From JAHIVN01 sp018816645 (GTDB lineage Bacteria > Patescibacteriota > Dojkabacteria > JAHIVN01), in assembly GCA_043816305.1 (NCBI GenBank), contig JBDRHZ010000028.1, positions 1-64,000 of the forward strand: DNA of 64,000 nt. The letters are read 5' to 3'. Made by a program: the position numbers and the translations under genes. This document shows, in pieces, positions 34,774 through 43,085 of the stretch. Under the pieces are notes generated by a model, which was not told where the DNA came from, searched no databases, and worked only from the letters and a program-made list of their open reading frames with translations. The first letter of the stretch is position 1. Each line of letters begins with the position of its first letter.

Positions 34774-35781
34774 TTGAAAAAGATTCTTATTACAGGTGGA
34801 GCTGGCTATATTGGAAGTCATGTACTGAGGCTTCTTTCCCAGAACAAAAATTACGACTTAACAGTAATAGATAGCCTAGAAAAGGGTTTTAAACAGGCAG
34901 TTGATATAATTAGCAGTGAATCTCAAAACACTATAAAGTTTATACAAATGGATCTTCGAAATATAAACGATTTCGATAGACTAGATAACCAGAAGTTTGA
35001 TGCGACTTTGCATTTTGCTGCATTTATTTTGGTAGGGGACTCTGTTGAGAAGCCTATAAAATACTTTGAAAATAATGTCTCCGGCTCTATTAACTTACTC
35101 AAGTACCTAAATGAAAGTAATTCGAAGAATCTAGTATTCTCTTCAACCAGTGCACTTTATTCTAAAAGGGCAACACCCCCATTTACTGAAGAAAGCCTCG
35201 TTGAACCGGAGAATCCCTATGCAGAGTCCAAATATACTACTGAGAAGATCATAAACTGGATGAACGAATCACACGGCTTTCGATCCATCATCCTGCGTTA
35301 CTTCAATCCCTGCGGCTGTAGTTTAGATGGGAAAATAGGTTACTCCTTGATTCCCTCACTTCACTTATTTCCAAATGTCGTTCGCGGAGCTCTGGGACAG
35401 CAACCATTTACAGTAACATGTGGCAAGGTAAACACAGCTGATGGAACAACGATCAGAGATTACTTCAACGTCTTAGATCTTGCTGCTGCACACAAAATTG
35501 CACTCGAGGCCCTATTAGAAGGTAAAGCAGGAGGTACCTATAACGTGGGAACTGGAAAAGGACACTCTGTTAAAGAGATCATTGATATTGTTAAGAAAAT
35601 AACTGGAGTCGAATTCAAAATCGAACCTGGAATGCAAAGGCCGGGGGAATTGCCCGAAGTATATTGTGATCCGAGCAGATTCAAAAATGAATTTAACTGG
35701 GAGCCAAAATACACTCTTGAACAGGCTGTTGAGAGTTTAGTAAAGTGGTTCAAGAAGCATCCAAACGGATACAACTACTAA
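34774..35781 (+). CDS. galE: UDP-glucose 4-epimerase
   Basis: A 335-residue short-chain-type epimerase with a TTG start at 34774 (no ATG nearby). NAD loop GGAGYIGSHV is at residues 7-16, the catalytic Ser-Ser-Thr-Ser-Ala-Leu-Tyr is at about 123-129, and Tyr-Ala-Glu-Ser-Lys gives the YxxxK pair at about 149-153. Later Tyr-Phe-Asn-Pro-Cys-Gly and Arg-Asp-Tyr are GalE signatures. It interconverts UDP-glucose and UDP-galactose for surface sugars in the cytoplasm. It is monocistronic. Confidence 0.95.
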   Translation: MKKILITGGAGYIGSHVLRLLSQNKNYDLTVIDSLEKGFKQAVDIISSESQNTIKFIQMDLRNINDFDRLDNQKFDATLHFAAFILVGDSVEKPIKYFENNVSGSINLLKYLNESNSKNLVFSSTSALYSKRATPPFTEESLVEPENPYAESKYTTEKIINWMNESHGFRSIILRYFNPCGCSLDGKIGYSLIPSLHLFPNVVRGALGQQPFTVTCGKVNTADGTTIRDYFNVLDLAAAHKIALEALLEGKAGGTYNVGTGKGHSVKEIIDIVKKITGVEFKIEPGMQRPGELPEVYCDPSRFKNEFNWEPKYTLEQAVESLVKWFKKHPNGYNY

Positions 35782-35830
35782 CCTTAAAAATATCACAATC
35801 AATAGATATCTACGACACGTAAGATGATGA

Positions 35831-35859
35831 TTGACTGGGAAATTTCCTCCTGCTATAAT
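35831..35859 (+). promoter_or_regulatory. Promoter of the GreA-like gene
   Basis: TTGACT (35831-35836), a 17-base spacer and TATAAT (35854-35859) preceded by TGC, so both -35 and extended -10 are present. It rules out the GTG/ATG starts inside it and supports ATG at 35900. Confidence 0.8.
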
Positions 35860-35899
35860 GTGCATTCACACAACTACAACGAAAGGACCCTTTGTTTTA

Positions 35900-36334
35900 A
35901 TGCAAAATATCATTCTTTCCCATTCAAAAATCAAAGAGCTAAAGGCTAAATACCACAAGCTCAAGGAAGAACTACGTCAACACCATGAAGAAGAAAGCTC
36001 AACAATACTCATGAGCTTCAAAGAGGCAGCTTCAAATGACGCTGATTTTAGTGCAAAGGAATCGGAATTACGAAGGCTAAAAAGTATTCTCTCAAAGGTG
36101 AAAGTGCTTCCAGAGAAAGTTAATAGCAGGAAGATTATTCTTGGATCGTACGTCGAATTTGTTGATAAGAATAGAAATACAAACAAGTATAGACTTGTTC
36201 ATCCTCTTGAAGCTGATCCGGACAAGAAACTTCTTTCAACCGAATCCCCCTTAGGAAAAACTCTCCTGGGGAGAACAGAGCAAGATATCTTCTGTTCTGG
36301 GACAAAGAACTTCAAAATTACAAAAGTATTCTAA
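35900..36334 (+). CDS. GreA/GreB-family transcription factor
   Basis: About 144 residues from ATG at 35900. Residues 1-70 are an antiparallel coiled coil, Glu/Lys-rich. Residues about 75-140 are the GreA/GreB C-terminal FKBP-like domain: Val-Glu-Phe-Val-Asp, Tyr-Arg-Leu-Val-His-Pro-Leu-Glu-Ala-Asp-Pro, and SPLGKTLLGRTEQD. Gre factors enter the secondary channel of RNA polymerase and rescue backtracked complexes; the acidic tip (Glu-Glu-Glu-Ser-Ser) is between the helices. It could be a second, divergent Gre with another target. It has its own strong promoter. Confidence 0.8.
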   Translation: MQNIILSHSKIKELKAKYHKLKEELRQHHEEESSTILMSFKEAASNDADFSAKESELRRLKSILSKVKVLPEKVNSRKIILGSYVEFVDKNRNTNKYRLVHPLEADPDKKLLSTESPLGKTLLGRTEQDIFCSGTKNFKITKVF

Positions 36335-36453
36335 GGTTAAATCAGGCTAAAATATTTTGTAAACCTACCAGTCAATATAGGTGTATATATTTACAAATTT
36401 ACATAATAATAGTACATTACTTAATAGAATTATCTTTTTAATCATAGCTTCCT

Positions 36454-38418
36454 ATGAAATCAAAAAAACTCATCCCCAGTTTAGTTATTGTTATTGGAAT
36501 CATTCTATTATCTTTTTGCTTTGGTATCAGTTATTTAGCTTACAAATATGTCAAAGACCAGAGAGATGAGGATTACAAACCCCTCTGGATCCCGAAGCTT
36601 TCAGATACTATGACCAGCTTTCAAAGTGATGCGGAATTTGACAGCTATATGACCAAAGTTGAAGAAGATTTAGATTCAAATAATGGACAAGGCCCGGGTA
36701 CAGGAGGATGGGGTTATATGGAAGAAAGTTCGGACATGGCGATAAATCCATCTTCTCCAACAAAAGAAAGTATAACGAATGTGCAGGAAAGCGGAGTAGA
36801 TGAGGGAGACATCGTGAAAGCCTATGAGAATTACCTTGTAATACTTCGCAGAGGAAAGTTGTTCACTGTTAACATCGAAAATGCTGATAGGAAAGAGCTA
36901 AGTGCCGTTTCTAGTATAAATGCCTATCCAGAAGGTTTTAGTCAGGGAACCTGGTATGACGAAATGCTGATTTATAAAAATAAAATTATTGTTATCGGTT
37001 ATTCGTACCAGCTAAGTGCTACTGAGGTAAATATGTTTGAGATCAGTAAAAGTGGTTCACTTTCACATTCAGATTCTTACTACATCGATTCAAATGACTA
37101 TTACTCATCAAGAAACTATGCCAGCAGGCTCGTGGATGATCGGCTGATATTTTACATGCCTTACTATTTATTCTCCTATAATTATGTAAATGATGAATAT
37201 AGACAAGAGGTTTCTTTTCCACAAGTCAGGAAATGGCTTGAAGGTAATACACTTTCCGAAGGAAGAGATATTCTAAATAAAACAGACATATACAAGCCTG
37301 TGCAGGATTCGTATTCACCGACACTACATACTGTTGTAAAATGCGACTTGGACAGCTCTGATTTCGACTGTACGGCAAAAGCAATTCTCGGTCCTTATTC
37401 TAGAAACTTCTATGTATCACCAAATGCAATTTATGTCTGGGTATCTGATGATGACTATAGTCATTATCTTGAGGAAGAAGATTCTGATCGCAATGAAATC
37501 TCCTCTGATTCTTATGTTTATATGTTTCTCATAGATGACAGTACAGCGCGAGTATTACGCGCGGATGGAAGTCCTGTCGACCAGTTTTCATTCAAAGAGG
37601 ACGCTGACGGATATTTGAATGTCGTAGTTCGTGAATATACTTCAGGCGACGCGATGTGGAATCCCGAAGCAACCAGCGGAGCGATGGCGCTGCTCAGAGT
37701 ATCTCTCGAGGAATTCGGTCCAGAGCCTCAAGAGGCTAAAACTGGCTCCTACAAAGATCTACCTTCTCCAGAAGGATACACACTACAAAACAGATTCGTA
37801 GGAGACTATCTGCTTTATGGGTCAGGCAGCAACTGGTATTACGACGAAAATGCTGAAGTAAACCTGTACGTCAATGAATATAAGACTATGAAAAGTTCCC
37901 AAAGTATCAATCTAGCACATAGTGTAGACAGACTCGAAGTGCTGGGAAATAATGCAGTAGTAATTGGCACTAATAATGAGAGCCTCAAGTTCAGCTCTAT
38001 TGAGCTTGGTGATAAATCTGTGATTAAGGACACTTACTCAATCAAAGGTGCTCAGCAGGGAGAACTTAGAAGTCATGGCTTTTTCTATAAAGAATACGAG
38101 GATTTGGGTGTACTTGGCCTGCCGATTCTGGGGCAAGGAGAATTGTACGAACATCTGTTTAACGACTCAGCTCAGATAGTATTTTTGAAAGTAGGGGATA
38201 ATTTGAACTTCAACCTGCTTGGAACTCTGGACGGAACTCCGCCTGAAAATGAAAACACAGACAACTGTCAATTTTCCTGTACTGACTGGTACGGCAACTC
38301 AAGGCCGATATTTTATACTGATAGAATATTTGGACTTATGGGCTATGAGCTTGTCGAGGGGAAGATTGAGAATGATAAAATAAATGAAATTGATAGATTG
38401 AATTATCTTTCGGATTAA
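36454..38418 (+). CDS. Secreted beta-propeller domain protein (PF09826-like)
   Basis: A 654-residue protein with an N-terminal membrane helix at about residues 8-30. From about residue 108 the sequence TNVQESGVDEGDIVKAYENYLVIL... matches the start of the Beta_propel family (quoted here only in part: NVQESGVDEGDIVKA). Repeated Asp-Tyr-Leu-Leu-Tyr and Val-Ile-Gly elements fit propeller blades; Asp/Glu-rich surface loops may bind calcium. The tail has a pair of Cys (Cys-Gln-Phe-Ser-Cys). Located at the outer face of the membrane; ligand unknown. Confidence 0.85.
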   Translation: MKSKKLIPSLVIVIGIILLSFCFGISYLAYKYVKDQRDEDYKPLWIPKLSDTMTSFQSDAEFDSYMTKVEEDLDSNNGQGPGTGGWGYMEESSDMAINPSSPTKESITNVQESGVDEGDIVKAYENYLVILRRGKLFTVNIENADRKELSAVSSINAYPEGFSQGTWYDEMLIYKNKIIVIGYSYQLSATEVNMFEISKSGSLSHSDSYYIDSNDYYSSRNYASRLVDDRLIFYMPYYLFSYNYVNDEYRQEVSFPQVRKWLEGNTLSEGRDILNKTDIYKPVQDSYSPTLHTVVKCDLDSSDFDCTAKAILGPYSRNFYVSPNAIYVWVSDDDYSHYLEEEDSDRNEISSDSYVYMFLIDDSTARVLRADGSPVDQFSFKEDADGYLNVVVREYTSGDAMWNPEATSGAMALLRVSLEEFGPEPQEAKTGSYKDLPSPEGYTLQNRFVGDYLLYGSGSNWYYDENAEVNLYVNEYKTMKSSQSINLAHSVDRLEVLGNNAVVIGTNNESLKFSSIELGDKSVIKDTYSIKGAQQGELRSHGFFYKEYEDLGVLGLPILGQGELYEHLFNDSAQIVFLKVGDNLNFNLLGTLDGTPPENENTDNCQFSCTDWYGNSRPIFYTDRIFGLMGYELVEGKIENDKINEIDRLNYLSD

Positions 38419-38621
38419 GGTTGCTTTTTTGATTATATCTAGGGAGCCTGCCTGTCGGAGACAGGGAACTTAATTAATCCAGCTGTGCGGGAAAACTCAA
38501 ATTCCTGCCAAGGTCTCCTTTCCCAGATACTTAGTACCGGATTCCTAATCCCCGATACCAGTCACCAAATCCCTGCTCCTAATAAACTCTACTCTACTAG
38601 AATTCTTCAATAACTATATCC

Positions 38622-38627
38622 TATAAT
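38622..38627 (+). promoter_or_regulatory. -10 box upstream of the pyruvate-kinase-like gene
   Basis: TATAAT at 38622-38627, 29 bases before the ATG at 38656. No TG extension. Confidence 0.4.
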
Positions 38628-38655
38628 ACAACACTAACATTGTCAGCGACGAATT

Positions 38656-39843
38656 ATGGAAAAACAGCAAGTACCCGAAATATTGGTAACACTTCCGGGT
38701 GATTCTACAAGGGAATTCCTGGAGGCACATATAAATGCAGGTGCGACAGGCCTTAGAATCCATACTGCAAAGATGGCGTCGGAACAAATAGCACGACTTG
38801 TTCGGTTATGTCAACAGTTAGACCTATGTCCCGTAGTTGATCTTGCCGGAAACAGAAAAGCTAGAACACTCGATACACCTGGAATGGTCCATGGAAGCGG
38901 TCTCGAGAGTCAAAATAAGCTACTGGCAATTGAAAGGGGTAACATTGTTATATTGGTTCCGGCTAGTACTACTAATTCAGTAATAGCAAATCTGCAATCA
39001 CGTACACAGTACAAATATCTGAGGGTAACAGCCATTCCAGCTTTAAATAACGGTGACATGCTCGAGTTCGCAGACGGAAAGGTGGCTTGTAATGTAATTG
39101 AAGCTCCTCAAATCGAGGGGCTTCAAGATTATCTAGCAGTAACAATAACAGAAATTACAAACACTGCCGGAATATTCTGGAGAATGGGGATTACAAGTTC
39201 AACAAATGATCTCTTTTCTGCTCCTGGAGGTATCTTATCAGAAATAGATTTGAATATTCTTCAGGAACTTAAACAGTCCGGGTTAACTAAAGATATTATA
39301 ATAGCATTGTCATTTGTATCATATCCTGGACAGATTACAGAAACTATCAAATTGCTTGAAAAAATTGGATTTAAATTAAAAAACATTACTTTGCAGGCAA
39401 AAATTGAAACGATACAAGGTGCTGAAAACGTTCTCGAAATTGTTAATGCTACAAGAGAAAAAGGTGTAGCTATAGAGATTGAGATTGCGCGAGGTGACCT
39501 CGCAGAAGCTTGTAAATTACACAAAAGAGATCTATACGAAGTTCAAACCCAAATCATCAATAATTTAACAGGCAAAAATGTAAAGGTAATTATAGCAACA
39601 GGAGTTGCTGAATCAGCTATTTCAAAAATCAGGGAATCTGGTAATTTTAAACAACTTAGTTCAGCCGAACGACGCAAAATTGTCCATGAGACACTTTATA
39701 TTCTAACTGGCCGTGCTGTCGGCTGGATGCTTGCCGGAGAAACAATGATAACAGGACAAAACAGTGTTGAAATTACAAGAATTGTCAGAGAAACTTACGA
39801 AAGGGGAGTACAGATTGTACAACGCTTCCAACGTAGAATATAA
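38656..39843 (+). CDS. Pyruvate-kinase-like protein lacking the C-terminal domain
   Basis: A 395-residue protein with the A and B domains of pyruvate kinase. Catalytic positions can be followed: Arg34 (RIHTAK for RMNFSH, Asn replaced by His36), Asp62 (VVDLAGNRKART), Lys249 and Glu251 (AKIETIQG), Asp281 (ARGDLA) and Thr315 (IIATGVAES). The B-domain has Asn-Asn-Gly-Asp-Met-Leu-Glu-Phe-Ala-Asp-Gly. After the final helix region (MLAGETMITG for the usual SGET) the chain ends, so the allosteric C domain of 110-120 residues is absent. Activity is possible, but the loss of Asn and Lys next to Asp62 argues for altered substrate. It is not in a glycolytic cluster. Alternative: a distant TIM-barrel lyase. 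Confidence 0.72.
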   Translation: MEKQQVPEILVTLPGDSTREFLEAHINAGATGLRIHTAKMASEQIARLVRLCQQLDLCPVVDLAGNRKARTLDTPGMVHGSGLESQNKLLAIERGNIVILVPASTTNSVIANLQSRTQYKYLRVTAIPALNNGDMLEFADGKVACNVIEAPQIEGLQDYLAVTITEITNTAGIFWRMGITSSTNDLFSAPGGILSEIDLNILQELKQSGLTKDIIIALSFVSYPGQITETIKLLEKIGFKLKNITLQAKIETIQGAENVLEIVNATREKGVAIEIEIARGDLAEACKLHKRDLYEVQTQIINNLTGKNVKVIIATGVAESAISKIRESGNFKQLSSAERRKIVHETLYILTGRAVGWMLAGETMITGQNSVEITRIVRETYERGVQIVQRFQRRI

Positions 39844-39958
39844 TGGTATCTGGTAACCGGTATCCGGTATGGGGTAGCAGTAGCAGCTCACTGATCACTA
39901 ACTGTTACCAGGTACCAGTTCCTAGTTACCAGATAATCGTTACCTGTTACCAGTCCCA
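39842..39958. repeat. GGTATC/GGTAACC/TACCAG repeat cluster
   Basis: The segment is built from GGTATCTGGTAACCGGTATCC and its inverted forms ACCAGGTACCAG and TTACCTGTTACCAG. It lies between the pyruvate-kinase-like gene and the Nudix gene and keeps the latter's frame open, giving a false N-terminal extension. Confidence 0.6.
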
Positions 39959-39959
39959 A

Positions 39960-40640
39960 ATGCAAATCGATCACTCAGCCCAAATTTCCATACTTAGAGA
40001 ACTTCTCTTTAAGCCGAAGGCTCGATTCTGCGATCTGAACAAGACTGATCTAACAAATGATCATTTCAACTTTCATCTCAAACGCCTTGTGAAGCTGGGA
40101 ATCGTTGAGAAAAAAGAAAACTACTATCAGCTTTCTCCGCAAGGTTTGGATATAGCAGGCAGAATGGATCTGAAAAACATGGAGATCATAAAACAGCCCA
40201 AAGTTGGTGTGATGATTTATGTAACTCGCACTATTAATGATAAAATAGAAGTCTTAATGGGAAAGAGGTTACGAGACCCTTCAAAGGATATGATTGGTCT
40301 CCACACAGAAAAGGTGCGTTTCGGAGAATCCTTTGTTGAAACAGCGAAAAGATGTTTGACCAAAGAGACAGGACTGACAGGAGATTTTGAATACACCGGG
40401 GCTGTTCACATGATCAAGCATCAATGTAAATTTCCATACATAGACGTCATCCTAAACTGTTATAAATCGACTGAGATTAGCGGGAAACTAATCGAACTGA
40501 CTCTAGAGAGTGAAAACTTTTGGATCGACTTCGATAAGGTCAAGAATCTCAGAAATAAATTTTACGGTCTTATCGAAGATCTTGCTGCCATAGCTTCTGG
40601 TAAGATTTTTTTCAAAGAGCGAATTGTAAAATCTGATTAA
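39960..40640 (+). CDS. Winged-helix plus degenerate Nudix protein
   Basis: About 226 residues from ATG at 39960 (MQIDHSAQI). The longer frame adds 39 residues coded by repeats and is rejected. Residues about 1-70 are a winged-helix HTH (Phe-Asn-Phe-His-Leu-Lys-Arg-Leu-Val-Lys-Leu-Gly-Ile-Val). Residues about 85-210 resemble Nudix: VRFGESFVETAKRCLTKETGL in the box place. The REUxEE part reads RCLTKE, so two of the metal-binding Glu are missing and hydrolysis is doubtful. Probably a ligand-sensing regulator of the NrtR kind (inference). Confidence 0.7.
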   Translation: MQIDHSAQISILRELLFKPKARFCDLNKTDLTNDHFNFHLKRLVKLGIVEKKENYYQLSPQGLDIAGRMDLKNMEIIKQPKVGVMIYVTRTINDKIEVLMGKRLRDPSKDMIGLHTEKVRFGESFVETAKRCLTKETGLTGDFEYTGAVHMIKHQCKFPYIDVILNCYKSTEISGKLIELTLESENFWIDFDKVKNLRNKFYGLIEDLAAIASGKIFFKERIVKSD

Positions 40641-40688
40641 TTGTACCCAAAGACTCATTAATACGTAAAAATATATGTAAGGACTTAC

Positions 40689-41195
40689 ATGAAAAAACTC
40701 GAGAAAAGAGGAGAGTTTATTGAGGCTTTCAACAAATACAATACTGGAATATTTAGGTATCTTTATTTAAGATCAAATTTTCATAAAGAAACCGCTCAGG
40801 ATCTCGCTCAGGAAGTTTTTGTGAAAGCTTGGAAACACAGAGGCTCTTATAATAGCAGAAAAGCTACAATCAAGACATGGTTATTCACCATTACGAAAAA
40901 TACGCTTGTTGACTTTTATAGAAAAAACCGAAAAGTTGAATCCTTAGAAGATACCAAACTAGAATCAATTCTTGTTACAACTGATTCTGAAGATAAAATC
41001 TTGTACGATGAAATCTTAAAAAAATTAAAAGTGCTTTCAAGTAATGAACAAGAATTAATTATCTTAAGATTTATTGAAGGTTTTGAAATCAGCGAAATCG
41101 CTAAGATGATAAATAAAAATTACACCGCCGCTAAAATAGCTATTCTCAGGGCTTTAGATAAATTGAAAGAACTAATAAGTCATGAAGTTAAGTGA
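40689..41195 (+). CDS. ECF-type RNA polymerase sigma factor
   Basis: A 168-residue sigma-70 family protein. Region 2 (residues about 12-80) has Ala-Gln-Asp-Leu-Ala-Gln-Glu-Val-Phe-Val-Lys-Ala-Trp and Ile-Lys-Thr-Trp-Leu-Phe-Thr-Ile-Thr; region 4 (about 105-165) has Ile-Leu-Arg-Phe-Ile-Glu-Gly-Phe-Glu-Ile-Ser-Glu-Ile-Ala. It directs polymerase to specific promoters in the cytoplasm. Its end overlaps the DUF5667 gene by 14 bases, so the two are coupled; the neighbour is the likely membrane anti-sigma factor. Confidence 0.92.
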   Translation: MKKLEKRGEFIEAFNKYNTGIFRYLYLRSNFHKETAQDLAQEVFVKAWKHRGSYNSRKATIKTWLFTITKNTLVDFYRKNRKVESLEDTKLESILVTTDSEDKILYDEILKKLKVLSSNEQELIILRFIEGFEISEIAKMINKNYTAAKIAILRALDKLKELISHEVK

Positions 41196-41982
41196 AGAAC
41201 AACTGAAGCAAAAACTGAAGGAGTTGAATCTCCAGCCGGATCAAAGCTGGCGCACAGAAACTCAGGATTATTTGAATGAGTTAATTCTAAAAGATGTACC
41301 CAAAGACAAAAAATCACGTAATATTCTTACGTATATATTTTATATTTTTACTTTTCAATTTATGAATAGCAAGACTAAAGTACTTGCAGGTTCAATAGTT
41401 GGAGTGATCGCGGCATTTTCACTGGGAACTGCTGCTTATGCTTCAAATGATGCTGTTTCAGGTGACTTGCTTTATCCACTCGATAAGGCTATGGAAAGCA
41501 TGAAGAGAGTAATGCTCCTAGATCCTGTGAAAAAGGCTGAATACGAGGAAGATATCCTTGATGAAAGAATCGGTGAGCTGAAAAAGCTGCAAAATCAGCA
41601 AGCAGAGCAAGCTCGATTAGACCAAGCCGGAGAGGATATAGAACAGCAAAAGAGCAGAATTCAGGAAAGAATAAGAGAAATCGAAGAAAACGACCCGAAC
41701 GAGAATAGTCAGGAAGATCAGGAAAGAATTAAAAACAGATTTGAGGAACAAGAAGAAGAGCATAATGAGGTAAAGGAAATGAATCAGAAGCAGGAGAATA
41801 AACCTTCAAGTGAAACTGAGGAGGATTCCCTGACAACCACCTCGAGCTCCGATGATACTCCAGGAGAACCGGGGGGTGTTGGAGTACAGCAAAGACCACA
41901 GGATCAGGACCGTGATGGATGTACAGGAGACTGCGGTTCAAATGAAGGTGATGGAGATAAGCCCAGAGAAGGCTGGGACTAA
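41182..41982 (+). CDS. DUF5667 membrane protein, probable anti-sigma partner
   Basis: A 266-residue protein. Residues 1-60 are cytosolic; a membrane helix is at about 70-87 (Val-Leu-Ala-Gly-Ser-Ile-Val-Gly-Val-Ile). Residues about 88-165 are the DUF5667 region, with Ser-Gly-Asp-Leu-Leu-Tyr-Pro-Leu-Asp-Lys-Ala. The last 120 residues are disordered, Gln/Glu/Pro/Gly-rich, with two Cys in Asp-Gly-Cys-Thr-Gly-Asp-Cys. The overlap with the sigma gene suggests it holds the sigma factor at the membrane, as in other ECF pairs (inference). Confidence 0.8.
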   Translation: MKLSEEQLKQKLKELNLQPDQSWRTETQDYLNELILKDVPKDKKSRNILTYIFYIFTFQFMNSKTKVLAGSIVGVIAAFSLGTAAYASNDAVSGDLLYPLDKAMESMKRVMLLDPVKKAEYEEDILDERIGELKKLQNQQAEQARLDQAGEDIEQQKSRIQERIREIEENDPNENSQEDQERIKNRFEEQEEEHNEVKEMNQKQENKPSSETEEDSLTTTSSSDDTPGEPGGVGVQQRPQDQDRDGCTGDCGSNEGDGDKPREGWD

Positions 41983-42010
41983 ATTTTTTCAATGGGTAAA
42001 TCAGCCAGAA

Positions 42011-42035
42011 AGGAGCGGAAAACCGCTCCTTTTTT
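42011..42035 (+). terminator. Rho-independent terminator
   Basis: AGGAGCGG-AAAA-CCGCTCCT followed by five T. It lies 28 bases after the DUF5667 gene and closes the sigma operon. Confidence 0.9.
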
Positions 42036-42231
42036 ACAGGTCTACAGTTTTATGAAATTCATAAAGATCCCCGAAAAGATTTGTAACAATATATATCCAC
42101 CAGACAACAGCTACTAAATTCCAAATACCTACTCCCTGATACTAAACCCCACTTTACTAGATTTCTACGCTGCAGTAATTTATAATTTTCACAACTTTAA
42201 ACTCTACATTTTAAATTCTGCATTAGAAAAA

Positions 42232-42684
42232 TTGAACACCCAAGATAATGCTAAATTCCACATAGTTCTAGTCAGCGGAGTAGTTGAGAAAAATGGAAAA
42301 TACCTAATCGCACAGAGGAGCTTTGATGAAATTCAGGCTCCCGGAAAATGGGCGCTTCCAGGTGGTAAAGTAGAATTATTTACAAAAGAAAATGATTTAG
42401 ATGTTTTAGAAAAAACACTTGAAAAGGAAATAGAAGAGGAAGTCGCGGTTCGGATCCATCCTAAGCCTGTCTATGTTAAAAGCTCATCATTTACTCGTAT
42501 CGATGAAGCAACAGTAGTTGGAATTCTTTTCTTGTGCAAATGGAAATCCGGCAAAGCAGAACCTCTAGAGGATACCATCAAGGTTGCATGGGTTGGGATG
42601 AATGAGCTTGATAATTTCGTTTTTTGCGCCGGGATAGAGAATGCTCTAAAACTAGCCGATGAAAGGAGAAGCTCAATGAATTAG
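42232..42684 (+). CDS. Nudix hydrolase
   Basis: A 150-residue Nudix-fold protein with a TTG start. The box reads LPGGKVELFTKENDLDVLEK then LEKEIEEEVAV, so the Glu residues for Mg2+ are there (Lys in place of the first Arg), with an insertion of about seven residues inside the box. It hydrolyses nucleoside diphosphate linked compounds; substrate unknown. Its last four bases overlap the dgkA stop on the other strand. Confidence 0.85.
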   Translation: MNTQDNAKFHIVLVSGVVEKNGKYLIAQRSFDEIQAPGKWALPGGKVELFTKENDLDVLEKTLEKEIEEEVAVRIHPKPVYVKSSSFTRIDEATVVGILFLCKWKSGKAEPLEDTIKVAWVGMNELDNFVFCAGIENALKLADERRSSMN

Positions 42685-43085
42685 ATAACTGCTTTGATGT
42701 AAGGTAAAAATATCATCAACCCGATTGCTATATCCATAATGGCGATAATTAAAACAGCTGCAGAAGCTAAGTCCTTAACCTTTTTCACCACTACATTAAA
42801 CTGCTTTAATTCAACCATTGCCTCAATGCTGGTATTCATAAGTTCAGCACTCAATGTGATTCCAAAGCAAAATATGAGAACAATCCACTCGAGTTTGCTG
42901 ATACCTAGAAATATTCCCGCAATGACAACATTCAACATCAAGAAAAGCTCTATAATGAAATTCAGCTCATACTTAAATCCAATCTTCAGTCCTGAAATTG
43001 CGGCTTTATAACTTCTCAGGTGATTGCTTACGTTATACTCCACCTTTTTATCTATCCATTTACTTTTGATTTCGTGTGAATCCAT
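42681..43085 (-). CDS. dgkA: Diacylglycerol/undecaprenol kinase, DgkA family
   Basis: A 134-residue membrane protein with three helices. The catalytic motif is ELMNTSIEAM at residues 81-90, followed by Val-Lys-Asp-Leu-Ala-Ser-Ala-Ala-Val. In Gram-positives the enzyme phosphorylates undecaprenol to recycle the lipid carrier of cell-wall synthesis; this fits the MurG and FtsW genes nearby. Its start overlaps the end of the LPQTG surface protein by 26 bases. Confidence 0.92.
   Translation of the reverse strand: MDSHEIKSKWIDKKVEYNVSNHLRSYKAAISGLKIGFKYELNFIIELFLMLNVVIAGIFLGISKLEWIVLIFCFGITLSAELMNTSIEAMVELKQFNVVVKKVKDLASAAVLIIAIMDIAIGLMIFLPYIKAVI

Noticed and set aside
35831..35899. Upstream start of the GreA-like gene
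   Set aside because: The segment contains a consensus promoter (TTGACT-17-TATAAT), so translation cannot begin there.
39843..39959. N-terminal extension of the Nudix-like protein
   Set aside because: The 39 residues are coded by GGTATC-type repeats and precede a good ATG at 39960; the helix-turn-helix begins only after it.
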